Position numbers and translations under genes: made by a program
Origin: Methylobacterium sp.
GTDB lineage: Bacteria > Pseudomonadota > Alphaproteobacteria > Rhizobiales > Beijerinckiaceae
Direction: 5' to 3'
NCBI GenBank assembly: GCA_020252645.1
Contig: JADCCN010000001.1
Coordinates: 1-64,000 of the forward strand
DNA length: 64,000 nucleotides
Notes under the pieces: model-generated
What the model was told of the DNA's origin: nothing
Databases searched by the model: none
What the model saw: only the letters and a program-made list of their open reading frames with translations
Shown here: positions 26,546 through 33,719 of the stretch, piece by piece
Numbering within the stretch: position 1 is the first letter of the stretch
Layout: each line of letters opens with the position of its first letter

Positions 26546-27154
26546 TCAGATGTGCGGTTTGGTCTTCGAGAAGCCCGGCATCATCTTGTTCATCGCCTCA
26601 AGGAAGGCCGCGAGCTTTGGATATTGTCCGCCCGCGAGCGTGGAGAAGCGGAAATCCATCCAGTCGAGCATGCAGGCGGCCGTGATCGTGCCGATATCCG
26701 GCGTCGCCGAGGCCAGGGGCGGGTCGGCTTCGAGGGCGGCGAGACCGCGATCCACCTTGCCGCGCTGGTGGTCGATCCAGCGCGCCTCGTGTTTCTCCGC
26801 CACACGGAAGCGGCCTTCGTAGAGCATGAGGATCGCGGCGTCCATGATGCCATCGGCCAGCGCCTGCAGCTTCAGGGCCGCGACGCGCTTCGGCCAAGCT
26901 GCGGGAATCACTTTTCCGCCGCCGGCATCGTGGTCCAGCCATTCGATGATGACGCGCGAATCATAGAGTGCTGAGCCATCCGGCAGGATGAGGCAGGGGA
27001 TTTTCCCCAGCGGGTTGTCGCGCCGCAGCGGATCATCCGCCGCCATGGTATCGGCGGTGACGATCTTGAACGTGTCGGAATGGCCGGTGACGAGCGCGGC
27101 AACCTTCACCTTGCGGCCAAAGGGCGAAGTGGTCGAAGAGCGCAGGGTGAGCAT
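26546..27154 (-). CDS. Glutathione S-transferase family protein
   Basis: A 202-residue GST. The thioredoxin-like N-terminal domain begins LTLRSSTTSPFGRKVKVAAL (a Ser/Thr in the active-site turn) and contains the cis-Pro/glutathione-binding stretch NPLGKIPCLILPDG and the DSRVIIEWLD loop. The all-helical C-terminal domain follows. The specific substrate is unknown. It converges on the outer membrane protein gene and lies downstream of rlmJ on the same strand with a 66-base gap. Confidence 0.88.
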   Translation of the reverse strand: MLTLRSSTTSPFGRKVKVAALVTGHSDTFKIVTADTMAADDPLRRDNPLGKIPCLILPDGSALYDSRVIIEWLDHDAGGGKVIPAAWPKRVAALKLQALADGIMDAAILMLYEGRFRVAEKHEARWIDHQRGKVDRGLAALEADPPLASATPDIGTITAACMLDWMDFRFSTLAGGQYPKLAAFLEAMNKMMPGFSKTKPHI

Positions 27155-27220
27155 GGGAGCGTTTCCTTTGAGAGTGGTGCCGAAGAATTCGCGCGCGAGC
27201 GGCCGGCTGGCAAGCTTCTT

Positions 27221-28063
27221 TTATGTTCTTGCCAGCCAATCGAGCCGGTAACGGGCGGTGTGGCCCGTGGCGAGGCGCCCGGCCAGTTCCGGAAGCAGGG
27301 TCGCAAGATCGGCCTCGAGCGTGTAGGGCGGGTTCGCGACGAGCACCCCGCAGGCCGCGAGCGGCCCTTCGGCATCGAAGCGATCCTTATGCAGTTCCGC
27401 GAGGAGCAGATTGGGGAAGCCGCTTTCCGCCGCCGCTTTCTCGAAGGCATCGACCGCCGCGCGATCCTTGATCGGATACCACACGGCGAGGCTGCCGCCG
27501 GTCCATTTCCGCGCCATCTGCCGCATGCCCCTGGCGAGCCGCTCGAATTCGTCGCGGCTCTCGAAGGGCGGGTCGACCAGCACCAGCCCGCGCCGCTCAT
27601 TGGGCGGCACCTGCGCGTTCCAGATGGTGTAGGCGTCGAGCGCGGTGATTGCGAGGCGATGGTCGCGCGCGGGCAAGGCCTTGCGCAAGGCGGCCTCGGC
27701 CGCCGGGTGGTATTCGTTGAAGGCCGCGCGATCCTGCTCCCGCAGGCCATGGCGGATGAAGAGGGGCGAGCCGGGGTAATGCCGGCCATCCGGGCAGGTC
27801 GCGGCCAGCGCCGCCCGCCAGGCGGCCAGCACCGCTTCGGCTGCCGGGCTGAAGGGTTCCGCCATGCGGCCGACCCCGCCCCGCCACTCGCCCGTGCGCC
27901 GGGCGTCCTCACCGGAGAGGTCGTAGATTCCGCTCCCCGCATGGGTGTCGATCACCCGGAACGGGGCGGGCTTCAGCCGCAGATGCGTCAGGATGCGCAT
28001 GAGGATCACATGCTTCAGCACATCCGCGAAATTCCCGGCATGGAAGTCGTGGCGGTAATTCAT
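27221..28063 (-). CDS. rlmJ: 23S rRNA (adenine(2030)-N6)-methyltransferase RlmJ
   Basis: Methylates A2030 of 23S rRNA. The 280-residue protein starts MNYRHDFHAGNFADVLKHVI, almost invariant in the family, and shows the SAM site DTHAGSGIYDL and the catalytic DPPFE tetrad region (LVDPPFESRDEF). Full length. Confidence 0.94.
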   Translation of the reverse strand: MNYRHDFHAGNFADVLKHVILMRILTHLRLKPAPFRVIDTHAGSGIYDLSGEDARRTGEWRGGVGRMAEPFSPAAEAVLAAWRAALAATCPDGRHYPGSPLFIRHGLREQDRAAFNEYHPAAEAALRKALPARDHRLAITALDAYTIWNAQVPPNERRGLVLVDPPFESRDEFERLARGMRQMARKWTGGSLAVWYPIKDRAAVDAFEKAAAESGFPNLLLAELHKDRFDAEGPLAACGVLVANPPYTLEADLATLLPELAGRLATGHTARYRLDWLART

Positions 28064-28169
28064 GGCAATTCGCTCAAATTCGATCCGTTTCGATCACGGA
28101 TCGGCAGAGCGTTTAGCGCCATAATGAATCAAATTAAAATCATCACGGCATCCGAAAAGCGGTTTCGTC

Positions 28170-28532
28170 ATGAAGGGCAAGTGGCTCAGCATCTATATCC
28201 TGGGTTTTCTCGCATTCAGTTACGGGTACGGGCTCCCGGAGTTTTTCATGGAACGGGGCCCTGGCAAGGACCGAAACTATGGCCGGGAAAAACAGGTCGC
28301 GCGCATCCAGGAGGAGCCGCACGGGTTCGTTGCTCAGGTGATGGAATATCTCCGCCAGTTCATCGAGAAGAAGGAACCGCCGCCGCGCATCGCCACGCAG
28401 CCCCGCGCGCCCGCGCCTGTCGCGCCTGTCGCGCCTGCCGAGCCTGCCGCGCCGCCGGCCGAGCCGGTGAGCAAGCTCGCCGAGCCGCCAAGGGCACCCG
28501 GTCAGGGCTTTACCGTGATGTCGGTACGCTGA
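28170..28532 (+). CDS. Hypothetical protein with N-terminal membrane segment and Pro/Ala-rich tail
   Basis: A 120-residue protein I do not recognise. An N-terminal hydrophobic stretch (about residues 5-25) may be an uncleaved signal anchor. A charged middle follows, then a tail (about 70-112) of Pro-Ala-Val-Ala-Pro repeats. The repeat-like tail arises from GCGCCTGTC/GCGCCTGCC reiterations. Its end overlaps the convergent RNase T2 gene by 23 bases. The ribosome-binding site is weak, so the gene is plausible rather than certain. Confidence 0.45.
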   Translation: MKGKWLSIYILGFLAFSYGYGLPEFFMERGPGKDRNYGREKQVARIQEEPHGFVAQVMEYLRQFIEKKEPPPRIATQPRAPAPVAPVAPAEPAAPPAEPVSKLAEPPRAPGQGFTVMSVR

Positions 28533-29169
28533 TTTCGCGCGTCCGGCAGGAATCACGATCCACCTCCGGGCACGGGCGGAAGGAGCGCAGGTCCTTCGTG
28601 AGGCAGATGCGAACTTCCTCCAGCATGCCGCGCTCGCAGGTCACGGCCATCATGTCCGGGCGCAGGCCGGGATTGGCCTCGGTGAAGGCGCGCTCGATTT
28701 CCAGCGGCGTGAAACGGTTCGTCTCTTCCGGGGCTTCGAGCGCTGCGGGAATGCGCACCTTCCGGCGGGCAGCGGCGGTTGCCGAGAAATAGGCCTCCGG
28801 CGGCAGGCCCGAACAGGTGCCATGCTTGCGCCACTGGTGGCGGGCAAGGCCGGTATCGGGCAGCACCTCCTCCGCGATATCCATGGCCCGGCGCGAGGGA
28901 TTGCGCCCCTCTGGCGCGCAGAAGGCGGGATAGCCCCGCTCATATTGCGGCCAGAGGCCATGCACGACGAAACCGGGATTGCGGCCCGGATCGCATTGCC
29001 TCGCGCCGCGCCTTTCGCCGGTGATGGCGCACCAGGTCGCGGACCAGGACAGCGCGAGCACATAGAAATCGAAATCGCCCATCGCCGCCCCCCGCGTTTC
29101 GCGCGGCTGGGAGGCGGCAGGAAGCCCAACCGTCAGAAGGGCAAGCGCCACGAAGACGGCGCGCAGCAT
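28510..29169 (-). CDS. Ribonuclease T2 family protein, secreted
   Basis: A 219-residue exported RNase T2. A signal peptide (about residues 1-20) precedes the two active-site blocks: CAS-1 as VHGLWP with H70 and CAS-2 as HQWRKHGTCSG with H116 and K115. At the position usually held by catalytic Glu in CAS-2 (EWxKHG) there is Gln112, read from codon CAG. Mature cysteines (47, 59, 84, 119 and others) suit disulfides. It probably degrades RNA in the periplasm. It starts four bases after a small secreted protein gene on the same strand, forming a pair. Confidence 0.88.
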   Translation of the reverse strand: MLRAVFVALALLTVGLPAASQPRETRGAAMGDFDFYVLALSWSATWCAITGERRGARQCDPGRNPGFVVHGLWPQYERGYPAFCAPEGRNPSRRAMDIAEEVLPDTGLARHQWRKHGTCSGLPPEAYFSATAAARRKVRIPAALEAPEETNRFTPLEIERAFTEANPGLRPDMMAVTCERGMLEEVRICLTKDLRSFRPCPEVDRDSCRTREISVPTSR

Positions 29170-29173
29170 CGCC

Positions 29174-29617
29174 TCAGCGGCCGGGGAGGCGGCTGCAATC
29201 GCCGCCATTCGTCAGGTTGCGATCATAGCCGGCGAGGCAGAACGTCACCTGATTGCCATAGCCCGCAAAACCATAGGCCTCGATGATGGCGTAGTGCAGC
29301 TTCAGGCGCTTCCTGTCGCCCATCACGGCCACGGCCTCGCAGGTCCGGCGGGGGATGAGATCAATGCCATGCTGACGCAGGCCCGTCTGCTGGATCCGCT
29401 CGAAACCGATGATCTCGGCATTGCTGTTCCAGAAACGGCGCTCGGTCGAGGCGAAACGCGACTGGATGCTGGCCAGCACGCTCGAGGATTCGCAAGTATC
29501 CACCACGCCGGAGAAGGGCGCGAAGCGGCTTTCGGCCGGGATTTCCTCGCGCGCCTGAGCCGGAACGGACAGGGCGATGGCGAACAGGCTGGCGGCAATC
29601 AACGAGGCGCGGCGCAT
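29174..29617 (-). CDS. Secreted four-cysteine protein paired with RNase T2
   Basis: A 147-residue protein with a signal peptide (about residues 1-22, ending VPAQA). The mature part has four cysteines (42, 93, 127, 141) and the segment IQSRFASTERRFWNSNAEII, which I recall from a family of conserved hypothetical proteins found beside RNase T2 genes in alphaproteobacteria. Function is unknown; a chaperone, inhibitor or partner of the RNase is a guess from position. The ATG at 29617 gives a clean signal peptide. Stop is four bases before the RNase start. Confidence 0.7.
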   Translation of the reverse strand: MRRASLIAASLFAIALSVPAQAREEIPAESRFAPFSGVVDTCESSSVLASIQSRFASTERRFWNSNAEIIGFERIQQTGLRQHGIDLIPRRTCEAVAVMGDRKRLKLHYAIIEAYGFAGYGNQVTFCLAGYDRNLTNGGDCSRLPGR

Positions 29618-29691
29618 GGCGGACTCCGGGAGCGGCAAAACTCGCTCCAGATTTGGACGCCCAATCCGCCCGGGTCAAGCCGGAAGAAGGC

Positions 29692-30924
29692 TCAGTTCCC
29701 GCCCGTCGGGATGTTCTGCTGCCGAATCTGCGATTCGCGATGCGGGTTTCGGGCAGGTGCGGGTTGCCGGGGCGGTGCCGAAGGCAGCAGCGCGCCGGCA
29801 GGGGCCGGGAGGGGCTGCCGGGTCACGCCAGGACCGCGGTTCACCGGCAGTTCCGGCATCGAGGAGGTGATATCGAAATCGCGCGGGTCGAATTCCTCCT
29901 CCTGCTCCATCACCTCGGTAGGGACGCCACCATTCTGCTGCAGCAACTGGAGCTGGCGATCGAGCGAGCCGGCGGGTGCCAGTGCCGCCGGGGGGCGCTG
30001 CGTGAGAGCCACCTGTGGCGGCGAGGCGGCCGAATAGGCGCTGTTCGGGAAGCCCTGCGGCGCAGGGGGCAGGGATTTGAAGGCCGTGGCCGGTGGCATC
30101 TGCGGGCCGATCGATGGCGGGAAGGAGGGGCGCATCGGTGAATCGAGCCTCGGCCGGCAATAGCGGCGCTGTCCGCGCGCATCGTGCCGTGCGAGATCGA
30201 GATGGAAATGGTCGTAGTGGAAGGCGTCGGAGCCGGGGCCGAGCACGGTGCGGAACTTCCCGCAGGCGGAATGCAGCACTTCGCGCAGGAAGCCCTGCTC
30301 GTGGGGGGCCCCGCGCCAGCCGCCCTTCACGGTTGTCACCGAGCCGTCCGCGAAAACAAAGGACATGATGTCGATGGCATTGCCGAAGGCGTGTTCGGAA
30401 AGCCGCGCGCCCGGCTGGTGGTTGCGGCGCCGGCAGGCATAGGAGCCGCCCGTGCGGATTTCCTTCACCCCCTGGCCCATCCAGGCCAGGGCCGCGGGCT
30501 GGACCGCTGTCGCGAGCCAGTCATCGAGCCAGGCGACCATGGGGCAGGTGAGTGTGGCTTCCGGCTTCAGGACCGTGAGGCGCAAATCCGCCCCGGCCGC
30601 GGTTTGCAGCGGCGCGCCGGCCTCCGCGAAGCTTTGCAGGATGTTCTGGTCGATCTGGAAAGCCTGCACCTTCAGCGGAATGTCGATCCCGCAGGCGCCG
30701 GAGCCGTCGATGGGCTTCGTGATGCGCACGAACTCGCTTTCCTGCACGATGCCCGCCTTCATGCAGGCGAGTTCGGCCTCGCCACGCCAAGCCTCGCGCT
30801 GCTCGTAGCGCAGGAAGCCGCAGCCCGAAAGGAAGGCGGCGCTCGCGAGGATCGCGAGGCCCAGGCGCGCCAGAAGCGGGATCGCGCAGGTTCGAGACAA
30901 GGATGAAGGGGAGGAACGCAACAT
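29692..30924 (-). CDS. Extensin-like C-terminal domain lipoprotein
   Basis: A 410-residue envelope protein. A lipoprotein signal ends in the lipobox LSGC (C35). The extensin-like C domain (about residues 55-265) carries CPMVAWLDDW, GSYACRRRN, RLSEHAFGNAIDIM and DAFHYDHFHLDL; the His/Asp pattern (H..D...HxH) resembles M15-type zinc peptidases acting on peptidoglycan stems. A long Pro/Gln-rich, probably disordered C-terminal tail (about 285-410) follows. The ATG at 30924 is chosen for the signal peptide; an ATG at 30999 is possible. Divergent from the DUF2798 gene. Confidence 0.85.
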   Translation of the reverse strand: MLRSSPSSLSRTCAIPLLARLGLAILASAAFLSGCGFLRYEQREAWRGEAELACMKAGIVQESEFVRITKPIDGSGACGIDIPLKVQAFQIDQNILQSFAEAGAPLQTAAGADLRLTVLKPEATLTCPMVAWLDDWLATAVQPAALAWMGQGVKEIRTGGSYACRRRNHQPGARLSEHAFGNAIDIMSFVFADGSVTTVKGGWRGAPHEQGFLREVLHSACGKFRTVLGPGSDAFHYDHFHLDLARHDARGQRRYCRPRLDSPMRPSFPPSIGPQMPPATAFKSLPPAPQGFPNSAYSAASPPQVALTQRPPAALAPAGSLDRQLQLLQQNGGVPTEVMEQEEEFDPRDFDITSSMPELPVNRGPGVTRQPLPAPAGALLPSAPPRQPAPARNPHRESQIRQQNIPTGGN

Positions 30925-31019
30925 CCCGGAAAATTGACTCGACCTCGGTAAGGTTCCTTTAAGAGAAAGGGTTTCGGGGTGGTTAAGATTCGGCCCCATG
31001 GCTCGTTCAGGAGAGACCG

Positions 31020-31256
31020 GTGCAGGGCAAGGCGCGTTTCATTTTTCCGTTCTTTCAGGCGGGCATCATGGCTTTCCTGATGACGGGTTTCGTCACCTGG
31101 CTCAACCTGGGCCTTCCTTCCGATTTCGTGCTGCGCTGGATGCTGGCTTTCGTGAAGGCCTGGCCGCTCGCCTACCTTGCCGCGCTCATCGCGGCGCCCT
31201 TTGCCCAGCGCGCCACGCGCTTTGTCGTTGCCAGGCTGGAAGGAACCAAGACATGA
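31020..31256 (+). CDS. DUF2798 family small membrane protein
   Basis: A 78-residue protein with two membrane helices (about residues 8-29 and 41-62) and the DUF2798 pattern KARFIFPFFQAGIMAFLMTG ... FVLRWMLAFVKAWPLAYLAA. Function unknown. The start is GTG at 31020 with AGGAGA six bases upstream. Its stop overlaps the amidase start (ATGA), so the two are coupled. Confidence 0.82.
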   Translation: MQGKARFIFPFFQAGIMAFLMTGFVTWLNLGLPSDFVLRWMLAFVKAWPLAYLAALIAAPFAQRATRFVVARLEGTKT

Positions 31257-32515
31257 TGCGCGCCCTTGATCTCGCCGAGGCTGTCGAAGCCGGGGATCTC
31301 ACCCCGGCAACCGTCCTCGAACTCGCGCTGGAAGCCATTTCCGAGCGCGAGAAGGATATCCTCGCCTTCACCGCTCTCGACATGGACCGCGCCCGGCTCG
31401 CGGCGCGCGCCATCCCCGGCAATGACGGGTTGTTCGGCCTGCCGGTCGGCTTCAAGGACATCATCGAAACCGCCGATTACGCAACCGAGCATGGTTCGCC
31501 GCTCTACAAGGGCCACAAGCCGAGGGCGGATGCGCCCGTCGTGCTGATGACCGAGGCCGCGCAGGGCCTGCGCCTCGGCAAGACAGCCACCACGGAATTC
31601 GCTTTTCTCAACCCCGCGCCGACCTTCAACCCGCATCATGCGGCCCACACGCCCGGCGGCTCCTCGGCCGGTTCGGCGGCCGGGGTGGCGGCGGGCTTCA
31701 TGCCGCTGGCTTTCGGCACGCAGACCGGTGGATCGGTGATCCGCCCCGCGAGCTTCTGCGGTGTCGCGGCGATGAAGCCGTCTTTCCGGCTCATCCCCAT
31801 CCAGGGCGTGAAGCCTTTCGCGCCGCTGCTCGATACCCTGGGCCTGTTCGGCGCGCGGGTGGCGGATGTCGCCTTCGGGCTCGCGGCGATCACGGGGCGC
31901 GACCTGCGGGTCGATGGCGGCGATTTCGGCAAGCCCACCTTCGGCATCACGCGCCAGCCCTTCGCGGGCGATGCGTCTCCGGAAGCTCATGCGGCGCTCG
32001 ACCATGCCATCGCGGCGCTGTCGAAGGCCGGCATCGCTTGCCGCGAGGTGGCGCTTGCGCCGGTCTTCGCCGAGGCCCATGTGCATCACCGCGCGATCAA
32101 CAACCATGAGGGCGCGGTGTCGCTCACCTGGGAATATGAGCGGCATCGCGAGAAGCTCTCTCCCATTCTCCGCGATGCCATCGAGCACGGGCGCTCCGTG
32201 AGCCTCGCGGAATATGATGCCGCGCGCTCGATCTCGAACAGGGCACGAAAGGCGGCGCATCCGCTGTTCGAGGAGGTCGATGTCCTGCTCACCTTCTCCG
32301 CGCCGGGCGTCGCAACGTTGCGGGACAGCACCGGCGATGCCACCTACAACAAGCTCATCACGCTGCTGGGCCTGCCGGCCGTGAACGTGCCGGGCTGGAA
32401 GGATGCGGCGACCGGGCTTCCCGTGGGCGTGCAGGTGGTCGGCGCCTTCGGCGATGACCAGCGGACGCTGGCGGCGGCGCATCTTCTGGAACAGGCGCTT
32501 TCCCATCACTCCTGA
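31253..32515 (+). CDS. Amidase (amidase-signature family)
   Basis: A 420-residue amidase-signature hydrolase. The catalytic Lys lies in LPVGFKDIIETADY; the Gly/Ser-rich signature runs TPGGSSAGSAAGVAAGFMPL with GTQTGGSVIRPASFCG providing the cis-Ser and nucleophilic Ser. Members hydrolyse carboxamides; the substrate here is not predictable and it is shorter than GatA. It starts inside the stop of the DUF2798 gene. Confidence 0.9.
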   Translation: MMRALDLAEAVEAGDLTPATVLELALEAISEREKDILAFTALDMDRARLAARAIPGNDGLFGLPVGFKDIIETADYATEHGSPLYKGHKPRADAPVVLMTEAAQGLRLGKTATTEFAFLNPAPTFNPHHAAHTPGGSSAGSAAGVAAGFMPLAFGTQTGGSVIRPASFCGVAAMKPSFRLIPIQGVKPFAPLLDTLGLFGARVADVAFGLAAITGRDLRVDGGDFGKPTFGITRQPFAGDASPEAHAALDHAIAALSKAGIACREVALAPVFAEAHVHHRAINNHEGAVSLTWEYERHREKLSPILRDAIEHGRSVSLAEYDAARSISNRARKAAHPLFEEVDVLLTFSAPGVATLRDSTGDATYNKLITLLGLPAVNVPGWKDAATGLPVGVQVVGAFGDDQRTLAAAHLLEQALSHHS

Positions 32516-32608
32516 GGATTTCCGGCAAAGCTGTTGCAAATCGGAACAGAACTCCAGGTCGGGCGTTAACTTTTCTGCAACGCCGCGACGATGGGCCATT
32601 GCCAGCGG

Positions 32609-32623
32609 TTACCATTGGGTTAA
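32609..32623 (+). promoter_or_regulatory. CtrA-box-like sequence upstream of the 27-aa peptide
   Basis: TTACCATTGGGTTAA matches the alphaproteobacterial CtrA consensus TTAA-N7-TTAA with one mismatch and lies 33 bases before the peptide start. A chance match is possible. Confidence 0.35.
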
Positions 32624-32656
32624 GATTTAAAGCCCGACAGGTGATGAGGTGACACC

Positions 32657-32740
32657 ATGAGCATGACGTACAGTCTGGATGTTCTGGCGTTTCTGGCGTC
32701 TTTTGTTCTTTTGATCGCCATTCTTTTTGGCGCCTTCTGA
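32657..32740 (+). CDS. 27-residue single-span membrane peptide
   Basis: A very short gene: ATG at 32657, 27 codons, TGA at 32738-32740. GAGGTGA sits at proper distance upstream. After a short polar start (MSMTYSLD) the peptide is one hydrophobic helix (VLAFLASFVLLIAILFGAF). An intrinsic terminator follows 45 bases later. Codons are TTT/CTT-rich compared with neighbours. No homologue comes to mind; it resembles small inner membrane peptides of other bacteria in form only. Confidence 0.6.
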   Translation: MSMTYSLDVLAFLASFVLLIAILFGAF

Positions 32741-32785
32741 CATCCGAATGACGGTTTCGCCGGGTTCGACCGGCACAAGATCAGG

Positions 32786-32813
32786 GCCTCGCCGCCAGCC
32801 GGCGGGGCTTTTT
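32786..32813 (+). terminator. Intrinsic terminator after the small membrane peptide
   Basis: GCCTCGCCG (32786-32794) pairs with CGGCGGGGC (32800-32808) with one G-U pair and a CCAGC loop, followed by five Ts. Confidence 0.85.
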
Positions 32814-32830
32814 GCTGCCGCGGAGCCTGT

Positions 32831-33115
32831 TCAGCTTTGCGGACAGGGCTTGGAAAGCGGCCGCCATGTCGTGACGTTCTGGTCCATCTGGCAGCGGAAC
32901 AGGCTGTTCCGCATGCAAACTTCGCTGCCGACCGGAAGGTTCTCGCCCTGCATGCGACAGGTGCATTCCGTCCTGTTGAGCTGCGCGCGCGTGATCAACC
33001 AGTCGCTGGCGGGACGTGCCTGCGTTTCCTGCGCGTGGAGACCGACAGGCGCAAGCAGCGGCGATGCCGTGGCGATGAGGCCCGCGAGGGCCGAGGTTCG
33101 GCACTTCGACATCAT
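32831..33115 (-). CDS. Small secreted cysteine-containing protein
   Basis: A 94-residue protein with a signal peptide (about residues 1-28, ending LHAQE). The mature part has five cysteines (51, 53, 67, 75, 91), including the CTC pair, and the conserved-looking LPVGSEVCMRNSLFRCQMDQNVTTWRPL. Function unknown; the C-terminal pattern suggests a small disulfide-bonded periplasmic domain. The frame is open far upstream, but this stretch crosses repeat modules, so MMSKCRTS at 33115 is taken as the start. Confidence 0.6.
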   Translation of the reverse strand: MMSKCRTSALAGLIATASPLLAPVGLHAQETQARPASDWLITRAQLNRTECTCRMQGENLPVGSEVCMRNSLFRCQMDQNVTTWRPLSKPCPQS

Positions 33116-33172
33116 GTCGGCACCCTTCGGAACGCGAGAGAAATCGCTCGGAACTTGCGCGATTGCACGACC

Positions 33173-33272
33173 AGAGCATTTTTCGATCTGACGGAATGAG
33201 ATCGGATGCTCTCTCTTTGTCTGATCGCATTTTCTTAACGCGAACCGGCAACCACTTCGCTTGAAAATGCTC
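33173..33272. repeat. Palindromic repeat, modules D-C'
   Basis: Module D (33173-33212; AGAGC and GCTCT ends around CGATCTGACGGAATGAGATCG) is followed by an inverted, diverged module C (33225-33272; GCATTTTCTTAACGCGAACC to GAAAATGCTC). It lies between two divergent small secreted-protein genes. Confidence 0.8.
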
Positions 33273-33397
33273 CAAACCGGCGCCTTGTCAAGGTCGAACC
33301 CGGTTGCGATGCCGCCGTGTAGAATATTGGAGCAAGCCAACTTTAAGTTGTTCTGCTTAGTGATTGCCGCCTGTTGCTTGCCCGGAAAGGATAAACC

Positions 33398-33709
33398 ATG
33401 TCGATCGTGATCAAGACCGGTGCGATGCTCTGGCTGGCGGTTCTCGGGCAGTCGGCAACCGCTGCTGCCGGCTCGCCCCATGGCCCCTGCACCAATCTGC
33501 CGCGCTTCGGCTGGGTGTCCTTCGACGAGATCGAGGCGCGCCTGGCGCAATCGGGGTACCAGCTGCTCCGCCTGCGCATCACCAGCGATGCCTGCTATTC
33601 CGCCCTGGTCACGAGCCCGGCCGGGCACAGGCTGGAACTGCTCATCCACCCGGGCACCAGCAAGGTCATCTCGCCGGAAAAACTGCCGACGAGCGCCCTC
33701 CGGCGCTGA
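33398..33709 (+). CDS. Small secreted protein, PepSY-like
   Basis: A 103-residue protein with an N-terminal signal peptide (about residues 1-24). The mature region FDEIEARLAQSGYQLLRLRI ... YSALVTSPAGHRLELLIHPG has the helix-strand-strand rhythm of PepSY-type domains; recognition is tentative. GGAAAGG lies upstream of the ATG. Its stop codon abuts the uvrB stop on the other strand with no base between. Confidence 0.55.
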   Translation: MSIVIKTGAMLWLAVLGQSATAAAGSPHGPCTNLPRFGWVSFDEIEARLAQSGYQLLRLRITSDACYSALVTSPAGHRLELLIHPGTSKVISPEKLPTSALRR

Positions 33710-33719
33710 TCAGCGCCGG
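33700..33719. other. 20-base perfect palindrome spanning two convergent stop codons
   Basis: CCGGCGCTGA followed by its reverse complement TCAGCGCCGG. The two TGA stops (plus strand 33707-33709, minus strand 33712-33710) meet at its centre. It could form the stem of a bidirectional transcript end, but no T runs follow. Confidence 0.8.
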
